Below are positions 6,607-12,954 of a stretch of DNA of 12,954 nucleotides, in pieces. The notes under the pieces are model-generated. The model was not told the DNA's origin. It was given only the letters and a program-made list of their open reading frames with translations, and made no database searches. This stretch comes from Bacteroides sp. (GTDB lineage Bacteria; Bacteroidota; Bacteroidia; Bacteroidales; Bacteroidaceae): positions 1 to 12,954 of the forward strand of contig DXOJ01000578.1 of the NCBI GenBank assembly GCA_019412865.1. The letters are read 5' to 3'. Every line of letters starts with the position of its first letter. Position 1 is the stretch's first letter. Made by a program: the position numbers and the translations under genes.

Positions 6607-6642
6607 TTTGAAAACACAATTAAAGGAATAGCTATACCTTTG
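6607..6642 (+). promoter_or_regulatory. Promoter of the GNAT-nitrilase gene
   Basis: TTTG (6607-6610) and TACCTTTG (6635-6642), an exact TAnnTTTG match, are 24 bp apart, slightly longer than usual. Transcription would begin near 6649, giving a leader of about 20 nt before the ATG at 6671. Confidence 0.65.
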
Positions 6643-6670
6643 CACTATCTTTTATAAAACACGTATTGTT

Positions 6671-8209
6671 ATGGAACAACATCCGATAAAAATTAATAAA
6701 GTGCAGATACGCAATCTGCAAATAGAAGATTATGTACAGTTATCCCAGTCGTTTACCCGCGTCTATTCAGATGGTAGCGATGTGTTTTGGACTCGTGAGC
6801 AGATCCAGAAGTTAATTAAGATTTTTCCGGAAGGTCAGATTGTCACAGTAGTCGATGATAAAATAGTTGGTTGTGCTCTTTCTATCATTGTTGATTATGA
6901 TAAAGTAAAGAACGACCATACGTATGCACAAGTGACAGGGAAGGAAACATTCAATACACATAATCCTGAAGGAAATATCTTGTATGGTATTGAAGTGTTC
7001 ATTCATCCGGGTTATCGTGGTTTGCGCCTGGCACGTCGTATGTATGAATATCGTAAGGAACTATGCGAAACATTGAACCTGAAAGCTATCATGTTTGGCG
7101 GACGTATCCCGAATTATCATAAATATGCTGACAAAATGCGTCCGAAAGAATATATCGAACGAGTGCGTCAACGCGAGATTTATGATCCGGTATTAACTTT
7201 TCAGCTATCGAATGATTTTCACGTGCGAAAGGTGATGACCAATTATCTGCCGAATGACGAAGAATCGAAACATTATGCCTGTTTGCTTCAATGGGATAAT
7301 ATCTATTATCAACCACCTACGCAAGAATATATCAGTCCTAAAACTACGGTTCGTGTAGGATTAGTGCAATGGCAGATGCGTAGCTATAAAACGTTGGACG
7401 ACCTGTTCGAACAAGTAGAATTCTTCGTGGACGCAGTATCCGATTATAAAAGTGATTTTGTTCTTTTCCCGGAATATTTCAATGCTCCTTTGATGTCGAA
7501 GTATAATGATAAAGGAGAATCACAGGCTATTCGCGGATTGGCAAAGTATACCGATGAGATTCGGGAACGGTTTATGAATCTGGCTATTAGCTATAATATT
7601 AACATTATAACAGGAAGTATGCCATACGTAAAAGAGGATGGGCTACTTTATAATGTCGGTTTCCTTTGCCGACGGGATGGAACCTACGAAATGTACGAGA
7701 AATTACACGTTACCCCCGATGAAATAAAAAGCTGGGGACTGAACGGTGGCAAACTTCTGAACACTTTTGATACGGATTGTGCAAAGATCGGAGTTTTAAT
7801 CTGCTATGATGTGGAATTCCCCGAACTTTCCCGCCTGATGGCAGATCAGGGAATGCAGATATTATTTGTTCCTTTCCTGACAGATACCCAGAATGCCTAC
7901 TCCCGTGTTCGTGTTTGTGCACAGGCGCGTGCTATTGAAAATGAATGTTTTGTAGTCATTGCCGGAAGTGTCGGAAATCTTCCCCGTGTGCACAATATGG
8001 ATATTCAATATGCTCAATCGGGTGTGTTTACCCCATGCGATTTTGCTTTTCCAACGGACGGAAAGAGGGCAGAAGCAACTCCTAACACAGAAATGATTTT
8101 GGTATCGGATGTTGATCTGGATTTGTTGAACGAACTGCATACGTATGGTAGTGTACGTAACTTGAAAGACCGCAGGAATGACCTCTATGAGGTTAGATTC
8201 AAAAAATAA
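6671..8209 (+). CDS. GNAT acetyltransferase-nitrilase fusion protein
   Basis: This is a 512-residue two-domain cytoplasmic protein. Residues about 10-200 form a RimI-like GNAT N-acetyltransferase domain. Its acetyl-CoA-binding segment is VFIHPGYRGLRLARRM (109-124), with the R-G-x-x-x-A loop. Residues about 225-512 form a carbon-nitrogen hydrolase. All three catalytic residues are present: E268 (LFPEYFN), K344 (YEKLHVTPDE) and C378 (VLICYDVEFPE). This arrangement corresponds to the uncharacterised nitrilase class 12 with an N-terminal RimI domain. An obvious model is that one domain acylates an amine and the other hydrolyses an amide, or that they act in sequence on one molecule; the substrate is unknown. 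It has its own promoter and is followed directly by the array B terminator, so it is monocistronic. The lone neighbour across the divergent region is the AraC/GyrI regulator. The domain assignment is firm and the function is open. Confidence 0.93.
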   Translation: MEQHPIKINKVQIRNLQIEDYVQLSQSFTRVYSDGSDVFWTREQIQKLIKIFPEGQIVTVVDDKIVGCALSIIVDYDKVKNDHTYAQVTGKETFNTHNPEGNILYGIEVFIHPGYRGLRLARRMYEYRKELCETLNLKAIMFGGRIPNYHKYADKMRPKEYIERVRQREIYDPVLTFQLSNDFHVRKVMTNYLPNDEESKHYACLLQWDNIYYQPPTQEYISPKTTVRVGLVQWQMRSYKTLDDLFEQVEFFVDAVSDYKSDFVLFPEYFNAPLMSKYNDKGESQAIRGLAKYTDEIRERFMNLAISYNINIITGSMPYVKEDGLLYNVGFLCRRDGTYEMYEKLHVTPDEIKSWGLNGGKLLNTFDTDCAKIGVLICYDVEFPELSRLMADQGMQILFVPFLTDTQNAYSRVRVCAQARAIENECFVVIAGSVGNLPRVHNMDIQYAQSGVFTPCDFAFPTDGKRAEATPNTEMILVSDVDLDLLNELHTYGSVRNLKDRRNDLYEVRFKK

Positions 8210-8210
8210 A

Positions 8211-8295
8211 AGAGTGACGCTATGCTGTCAAGATAGCGTCACTATGTGCCTTGGATAGCGTCACTATCCGGGGCATATAGTGACGCCCTTTTTAT
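8211..8295. terminator. Array B: four 22-bp units forming a bidirectional terminator
   Basis: 13-bp cores start at 8211, 8233, 8255 and 8277, exactly 22 bp apart, with 9-bp spacers. The cores are AGAGTGACGCTAT, ATAGCGTCACTAT (twice) and ATAGTGACGCCCT. Orientation is forward-reverse-reverse-forward, so core 1 pairs with core 2 and core 3 with core 4. The second hairpin (GCGTCACTAT with ATAGTGACGC) is followed by CCTTTTTAT on the plus strand. The first, read on the minus strand, is followed by CTTTTATTTTTT. It lies between the stops of two convergent genes and should end both transcripts. Confidence 0.85.
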
Positions 8296-8305
8296 AGAAT
8301 ATTTT

Positions 8306-9355
8306 TTATTTGGAAGACGTGCCGCTCTCCAATATACTAACGATAGAAAACAGCGTAAAGCATATCGCTCCGAGCCCTGATAAAACACGTGCCGGAATGA
8401 AGTAATCTGCATTTACGGTGGCAAGCTCGAATACAAAAGCCGCTAAAAACAGACAAGCCAATGCAGTCAATACCCGAATTAAAGGAATACGATTGGCGAG
8501 TTTGAACTCATGTCGCCAGATTTTAGCCAAAAGAATGACTTTACTGGAAATACTGTAACAGACTAAACCTAGTCCAAGCATGATATATCCGGTAGTACCG
8601 TTGGCGCTGCCTGAATCGGCTAAGATTATAAAAAATCCCCAGATAAAAGAAATGGAGCCCATCAATAAAACGAGTTTGGGCCATTGTGAACGTTCTTTTT
8701 CTGAATATACATTGCGTATCTGACGGGCTATAGTAGCTACCAATGCGATCAGACTGGTACAAATGCAGGCAAGCCCTGCCATTACATGACCAGCTACAAA
8801 ATAAGCCGGATGCACATGGCTGTTAGCCAATAAAACAAACGCCCATATCCATGCGATAAGAGAAATGAGAATGACAATGATTTCCAATGCCCGTTCCTGA
8901 CCTAAAGAAAATGCGCCTTCAGGAACTTCATTGCCCGTACCTCTGGAATTTCCCGGAATCAAAGAAAAACGGGTAGAGGAGGTGGCAGCAGTGGCTACAC
9001 AGCCTGTAATAAAACCTACGCCGGTTATTACATGGCCTGCCACAAAAGCTGAAGTACCGTCGGCATTACTGAAAACACAGATACCTCCGATTATAGTCAC
9101 TATAGCTGCCAGATAACCGAGTATCGGTAAACCGTACTTCGCAGCTTGATTATATGTATGTATGATTTGCCGGATAATAGTGGCAGCCGTGCAGAACAGC
9201 GCAATGCATATCATACCTAATGAGAATATCACAGGGCCCGCTACAACACGACCGCCGGCATCTCCATAACCATAAATGAACGCTCCGTATCCGAAGCAAA
9301 AAATAGCCATCACCAAAGGGATTGCCCTGAATAAAATACTAATTCCATAATTCAT
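8306..9355 (-). CDS. yhiM: YhiM-like polytopic inner-membrane protein (DUF2776)
   Basis: This is a 349-residue, very hydrophobic protein matching E. coli YhiM in length (about 350) and in remembered sequence. The best block is the C-terminus, where YFIP-ARVLSGLGAICFTL continues into FSIVSILE. VAGHV occurs at 105-109 and 187-191, and LANRIPLI at 286-293. About ten membrane segments are expected. The chain shows about five related blocks, each a (V/I)AGHV-like or equivalent start followed by a GLGxxCxxLF-type helix, near 36-65, 104-130, 185-214, 253-282 and 318-342. From memory, E. coli YhiM is linked to survival at low pH; the biochemical activity is not known and the role in this organism is inferred only by homology. 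There is no cleavable signal peptide; the first helix is a membrane anchor. It converges on the GNAT-nitrilase gene through array B and diverges from ileS. No clear TAnnTTTG promoter was found upstream. Confidence 0.88.
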   Translation of the reverse strand: MNYGISILFRAIPLVMAIFCFGYGAFIYGYGDAGGRVVAGPVIFSLGMICIALFCTAATIIRQIIHTYNQAAKYGLPILGYLAAIVTIIGGICVFSNADGTSAFVAGHVITGVGFITGCVATAATSSTRFSLIPGNSRGTGNEVPEGAFSLGQERALEIIVILISLIAWIWAFVLLANSHVHPAYFVAGHVMAGLACICTSLIALVATIARQIRNVYSEKERSQWPKLVLLMGSISFIWGFFIILADSGSANGTTGYIMLGLGLVCYSISSKVILLAKIWRHEFKLANRIPLIRVLTALACLFLAAFVFELATVNADYFIPARVLSGLGAICFTLFSIVSILESGTSSK

Positions 9356-9382
9356 AAGTTAAGTGTTTTTAGGTTTCCCACT

Positions 9383-9404
9383 AAAACAAGGAGATACCTG
9401 TTTT
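9383..9404. repeat. Hairpin in the upstream region of yhiM
   Basis: AAAAC-A-AGG (9383-9391) can pair with CCT-GTTTT (9397-9404) around a 5-nt loop, leaving one bulged A. It lies 28 bp upstream of the yhiM-like start and may fall in its leader. The function is unknown. Confidence 0.35.
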
Positions 9405-9467
9405 GTTTAGGCTGTAGGCGGTTTATAATCGTTAACTTCACACGAATCCGATTAAAAGTCTTAGCTT

Positions 9468-9501
9468 TTTGCTCAACTAAACAAATGTTTTTGTAAATTT
9501 G
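9468..9501 (+). promoter_or_regulatory. Promoter of ileS
   Basis: TTTG (9468-9471) and TAAATTTG (9494-9501) match the Bacteroidetes -33/-7 consensus with a 22-bp gap. This is the best promoter in the window. The transcript should start near 9508, leaving a leader of about 65 nt before the ATG at 9574. Confidence 0.75.
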
Positions 9502-9512
9502 CACCCTTAAAA

Positions 9513-9536
9513 ATGGGGATACCCCTCAAATTGTAA
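9513..9536 (+). other. Seven-codon leader ORF upstream of ileS
   Basis: A small frame, MGIPLKL then TAA, begins about 5 nt after the predicted ileS transcript start. It contains one isoleucine codon, the rare ATA. It overlaps a short GC hairpin (GGGG-ATA-CCCC, 9515-9525). It could be a leader peptide sensing isoleucyl-tRNA supply, but chance is a serious alternative for a frame this short. Confidence 0.25.
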
Positions 9537-9555
9537 ATTGTAAATTGTAAATAGT
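9528..9555. repeat. Heptanucleotide tandem repeat in the ileS leader
   Basis: AAATTGT occurs three times perfectly (9528-9548), followed by a one-base variant, AAATAGT (9549-9555). It ends 18 bp before the ileS start codon, inside the expected leader. Copy number could vary by slippage and change leader length or structure. Confidence 0.8.
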
Positions 9556-9573
9556 AAAATCGTAGATATAGCT

Positions 9574-12500
9574 ATGGGTAAGAGATTTACTGAATATTCG
9601 CAGTTTGACCTTTCACAGGTGAACAAAGATGTGTTGAAGAAGTGGGACGAAAACCAGGTTTTCGCCAAGAGTATGACAGAACGTGATGGCTGCCCTTCGT
9701 TTGTGTTTTTCGAAGGACCTCCCTCGGCTAATGGTATGCCGGGCATTCACCATGTAATGGCTCGTACCATTAAGGACATTTTCTGTCGTTACAAAACAAT
9801 GAAAGGTTACCAGGTAAAGCGTAAAGCCGGATGGGATACCCACGGACTGCCTGTGGAACTAAGTGTAGAAAAAGCATTAGGTATCACAAAAGAGGATATT
9901 GGTAAGAAAATCTCTGTTGCCGACTACAATGCGGCTTGCCGGAAGGACGTGATGAAATATACCAAGGAGTGGGAAGACCTGACTCATCAGATGGGATACT
10001 GGGTGGACATGAAGCATCCTTATATCACGTATGATAATCGTTATATTGAAACACTGTGGTGGCTATTGAAGCAACTGCATAAAAAAGGTTTATTATATAA
10101 AGGATATACGATACAACCGTATTCGCCGGCTGCAGGAACAGGATTGAGCTCACACGAGTTGAATCAACCGGGCTGTTATCGCGATGTAAAAGATACAACG
10201 GCCGTTGCCCAATTTAAAATGAAGAATCCTAAACCGGAAATGACGGAATGGGGAACTCCTTATTTTCTGGCTTGGACAACTACTCCGTGGACATTGCCTT
10301 CAAATACGGCGCTCTGCGTAGGACCGAAAATTGATTATGTGGCTGTGCAGTCTTATAATGCTTATACCGGAGAGCCTATAACAGTGGTTCTGGCAAAGGC
10401 TTTATTGAATGCGCACTTTAATGCAAAAGCTGCTGATTTGAAGCTGGAAGATTATAAACCGGGTGACAAGCTCGTTCCATATAAGGTGATTGCCGAATAT
10501 AAAGGTCCGGATCTTGTCGGTATGGAATATGAGCAGTTGATCCCTTGGGTGAAACCGGTTGAAGTAGCGGAAGATGGTAGCTGGAAGGCTAGTGATAAGG
10601 CTTTCCGTGTGATATTGGGAGATTATGTAACTACAGAAGATGGTACAGGTATCGTTCACATTGCACCTACCTTTGGTGCGGACGATGCGAATGTGGCACG
10701 TGCTGCAGGAATCCCGTCACTGTTCATGATTAATAAGAAAGGTGAAACTCGTCCGATGGTAGATCTGACAGGTAAGTTCTATCTATTGGATGAATTGGAT
10801 GAAACCTTTGTAAAAGAATGTGTTGATGTAGATAAATACAAAGAATATCAGGGTGCTTGGGTGAAAAACGCCTACAATCCTGAATTCATGGTAGATGGTA
10901 AGTTTGATGAGAAAGCTGCACAGGCAGCCGAATCTTTGGATGTCGCTCTTGCTATGATGATGAAAGCAAACAATCAGGCTTTCAAGATAGAGAAGCATGT
11001 CCATAACTACCCGCATTGCTGGCGTACAGACAAACCGGTACTTTATTATCCGTTGGATAGCTGGTTTATCCGTTCTACCGCTTGCAAGGAACGAATGATG
11101 GAATTGAATAAGACCATCAACTGGAAACCGGAATCTACCGGAACCGGCCGTTTCGGTAAGTGGCTGGAAAATCTGAATGACTGGAACCTTAGCCGTTCCC
11201 GTTATTGGGGTACTCCATTGCCTATCTGGCGTACGGAAGATAATACGGATGAGATATGCATCGAATCTGTAGAAGAGCTTTATAATGAAATCGAGAAATC
11301 GGTAGCAGCCGGATTTATGAAATCCAATCCATACAAGGATAAAGGTTTCGTGCCGGGCCAATATTCGGAAGAAAATTATGATAAAATAGATCTTCACCGT
11401 CCTTATGTAGACGACATCATATTGGTATCAAAAGATGGCCAACCGATGAAGCGTGAATCAGACTTGATTGATGTATGGTTCGATTCGGGTGCTATGCCTT
11501 ATGCGCAGATACATTATCCGTTCGAAAATAAAGAACTATTGGATAGCCGTCAGGTATATCCGGCTGACTTTATCGCAGAAGGGGTAGACCAGACACGTGG
11601 TTGGTTCTTTACCTTGCATGCTATCGCTACGATGGTATTTGACAGTGTGTCATACAAGGCTGTTATTTCTAACGGTCTGGTGCTCGATAAGAACGGCAAC
11701 AAGATGTCTAAACGTCTGAATAACGCTGTCGATCCGTTTACTACGATTGAAAAGTATGGTTCCGACCCGTTGCGTTGGTACATGATTACCAATTCTTCTC
11801 CGTGGGATAACCTGAAATTTGACGTTGAAGGAGTGGAAGAGGTTCGTCGTAAATTCTTCGGTACCTTATATAATACGTATTCATTCTTTGCGCTTTATGC
11901 GAATGTAGACGGATTTGAGTATAAAGAAGCGGATGTACCGATGGCAGAACGTCCGGAGATCGACCGCTGGATCTTGTCTGTATTGAATACATTAATAAAG
12001 GAGGTAGATACATGCTATAATGAATATGAGCCGACAAAGGCAGGACGTTTGATTTCTGATTTTGTGAATGATAATTTGTCCAACTGGTATGTTCGCCTGA
12101 ACCGTAAACGTTTCTGGGGTGGTGAATTTACACAGGATAAATTGTCTGCTTATCAGACATTGTATACTTGTCTCGAAACAGTTGCCAAATTGATGTCTCC
12201 TATATCTCCGTTCTATGCAGACCGGTTGTACACGGACTTGATTACAGCAACAGGACGCGACAGTGTCGTTTCTGTTCACCTTGCCGAATTCCCGAAATAT
12301 CAGGAAGAAATGATAGACAAGGAATTGGAAGCCCGCATGCAAATGGCACAGGATGTTACATCTATGGTGTTGGCATTGCGTCGTAAGGTGAATATCAAGG
12401 TACGCCAACCACTGCAGTGTATCATGGTTCCGGTAGTAGATGAAGAGCAGAAAGCTCATATCGAAGCTGTGAAGAACCTGATTATGAACGAAGTGAACGT

Positions 12501-12954
12501 GAAAGAAGTCAGATTCGTTGATGGTGCGGCCGGTGTATTGGTGAAGAAAGTGAAATGTGACTTTAAGAAACTGGGTCCGAAGTTCGGCAAGCAAATGAAA
12601 GCGGTAGCCGCTGCGGTTGCAGAAATGTCACAGGAAGCAATCGGTGAATTGGAGAAGAACGGAAAGTATACATTAAATCTGGATGGTGCGGAAGCTGTTA
12701 TCGAAGCATCAGACGTCGAGATCTTTAGTGAGGATATTCCGGGATGGTTGGTTGCCAACGAAGGTAAACTGACTGTAGCACTTGAAGTTACTGTTACCGA
12801 GGAATTGCGTCGTGAGGGTATTGCCCGTGAATTGGTGAACCGTATTCAGAATATACGTAAGTCAAGCGGCTTCGAGATTACAGACAAAATAAAAATAACA
12901 ATCTCGAAAAATACGCAAACAGATGATGCGGTAAATGAATATAATAGTTATATT
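9574..12954 (+). CDS. ileS: Type 2 isoleucyl-tRNA synthetase, 3'-truncated by the window edge
   Basis: This cytoplasmic enzyme charges tRNA-Ile. The frame runs 1127 codons from the ATG at 9574 to the window end with no stop; probably only a few tens of codons are missing. The N-terminal catalytic domain begins with FFEGPPSANGMPGIHH (45-60): the class I signature HxGH reads GIHH (57-60), that is, its first and third residues are swapped. GWDTHGLPVE is at 86-95. The CP1 editing domain shows TTTPWTLPSN (235-244) and GTGIVHIAPTFGADD (357-371) with the editing aspartate at 370 or 371. The second signature is KMSKR (710-714), the form typical of eukaryote-like type 2 IleRS. An anticodon-binding helical region (from about 790) and the long type 2 C-terminal domain follow. 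No type 1 C-terminal zinc-finger cysteines were seen. A strong promoter lies upstream. The identification is firm; the mupirocin phenotype is inferred. Confidence 0.97.
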   Translation, partial: MGKRFTEYSQFDLSQVNKDVLKKWDENQVFAKSMTERDGCPSFVFFEGPPSANGMPGIHHVMARTIKDIFCRYKTMKGYQVKRKAGWDTHGLPVELSVEKALGITKEDIGKKISVADYNAACRKDVMKYTKEWEDLTHQMGYWVDMKHPYITYDNRYIETLWWLLKQLHKKGLLYKGYTIQPYSPAAGTGLSSHELNQPGCYRDVKDTTAVAQFKMKNPKPEMTEWGTPYFLAWTTTPWTLPSNTALCVGPKIDYVAVQSYNAYTGEPITVVLAKALLNAHFNAKAADLKLEDYKPGDKLVPYKVIAEYKGPDLVGMEYEQLIPWVKPVEVAEDGSWKASDKAFRVILGDYVTTEDGTGIVHIAPTFGADDANVARAAGIPSLFMINKKGETRPMVDLTGKFYLLDELDETFVKECVDVDKYKEYQGAWVKNAYNPEFMVDGKFDEKAAQAAESLDVALAMMMKANNQAFKIEKHVHNYPHCWRTDKPVLYYPLDSWFIRSTACKERMMELNKTINWKPESTGTGRFGKWLENLNDWNLSRSRYWGTPLPIWRTEDNTDEICIESVEELYNEIEKSVAAGFMKSNPYKDKGFVPGQYSEENYDKIDLHRPYVDDIILVSKDGQPMKRESDLIDVWFDSGAMPYAQIHYPFENKELLDSRQVYPADFIAEGVDQTRGWFFTLHAIATMVFDSVSYKAVISNGLVLDKNGNKMSKRLNNAVDPFTTIEKYGSDPLRWYMITNSSPWDNLKFDVEGVEEVRRKFFGTLYNTYSFFALYANVDGFEYKEADVPMAERPEIDRWILSVLNTLIKEVDTCYNEYEPTKAGRLISDFVNDNLSNWYVRLNRKRFWGGEFTQDKLSAYQTLYTCLETVAKLMSPISPFYADRLYTDLITATGRDSVVSVHLAEFPKYQEEMIDKELEARMQMAQDVTSMVLALRRKVNIKVRQPLQCIMVPVVDEEQKAHIEAVKNLIMNEVNVKEVRFVDGAAGVLVKKVKCDFKKLGPKFGKQMKAVAAAVAEMSQEAIGELEKNGKYTLNLDGAEAVIEASDVEIFSEDIPGWLVANEGKLTVALEVTVTEELRREGIARELVNRIQNIRKSSGFEITDKIKITISKNTQTDDAVNEYNSYI

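Larger units (their letters stand above)
6130..6670. other. Divergent intergenic region, 541 bp
   Basis: This region separates the divergent AraC-type and GNAT-nitrilase genes. It holds the promoter of each (6179-6186 minus, 6607-6642 plus), the four-unit 22-bp array A (6348-6435) and a nested inverted repeat (6491-6567). It is rich in T runs. I found no convincing protein gene in it. Confidence 0.7.

Noticed and set aside
6390..6617. Minus-strand 75-codon frame in the divergent region
   Set aside because: It runs through array A and the nested inverted repeat, has a low-complexity basic C-terminus and resembles no known protein.
9502..9573. T-box riboswitch for ileS
   Set aside because: The leader is only about 65 nt, has no specifier stem or T-box sequence, and T-boxes are mainly a Gram-positive feature.
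10783..12594. Long minus-strand frames opposite ileS, up to 204 codons
   Set aside because: They are antisense to a firmly identified synthetase gene and their translations look like reverse-frame composition, rich in His, Phe and Ile.

Overview
The window looks like a chromosomal segment of a Bacteroides species. Three things point that way: the xylose isomerase and XylE sequences closely resemble Bacteroides proteins as I remember them; several start sites are preceded by the Bacteroidetes -7 element TAnnTTTG; and there is a type 2 isoleucyl-tRNA synthetase. I ran no database search, so the species is left open. There are eight protein genes. The two at the window ends are cut off. I see no rRNA, tRNA, CRISPR array, insertion sequence or integrase.

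Layout. Bases 1-2777 (+) hold the end of the xylose operon: xylA (its first 44 or so codons lie outside) and the xylose/H+ symporter xylE, separated by a long imperfect palindrome built from CACAGATT-type units. Bases 2778-3019 hold hairpins, an inverted repeat and a promoter. Bases 3020-5189 (+) are a tight three-gene operon that is visibly more AT-rich than its neighbours: a short agmatine-deiminase-family protein, an NT5C-like HAD nucleotidase, and an unannotated protein in which I see the motif order of alkyladenine DNA glycosylase (AAG). This cassette is the best candidate for an undescribed system. It ends at a perfect hairpin shared with the convergent gene at 5236-6129 (-), an AraC-type regulator with a GyrI-like effector domain.

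Bases 6130-6670 form a divergent intergenic region with two promoters, a four-unit 22-bp tandem repeat (array A) and a nested inverted repeat. The gene at 6671-8209 (+) is a GNAT acetyltransferase fused to a class 12-type nitrilase. Bases 8211-8289 hold a second four-unit 22-bp array (array B) that forms a bidirectional terminator. It lies between that gene and the convergent yhiM-like gene for a polytopic membrane protein (8306-9355, -). Bases 9356-9573 are a divergent leader with a good ileS promoter, a 7-bp microsatellite and a tiny leader ORF. From 9574 to the window end runs ileS (+), 1127 codons without a stop. It encodes a type 2 IleRS whose class I signature reads GIHH instead of HxGH, the form linked to extreme mupirocin resistance.

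How the genes work together: xylA and xylE import D-xylose and isomerise it to D-xylulose. The 3020-5189 genes are probably co-transcribed and may act on nucleic-acid or nucleotide substrates, but that is inference. ileS is housekeeping. The nitrilase fusion, the AraC regulator and the yhiM-like gene appear to be separate units with no shared pathway visible here. The most unusual non-coding feature is that arrays A and B, on the two sides of the same gene, share one architecture (13-bp palindromic core plus 9-bp spacer, four units) but have unrelated core sequences.
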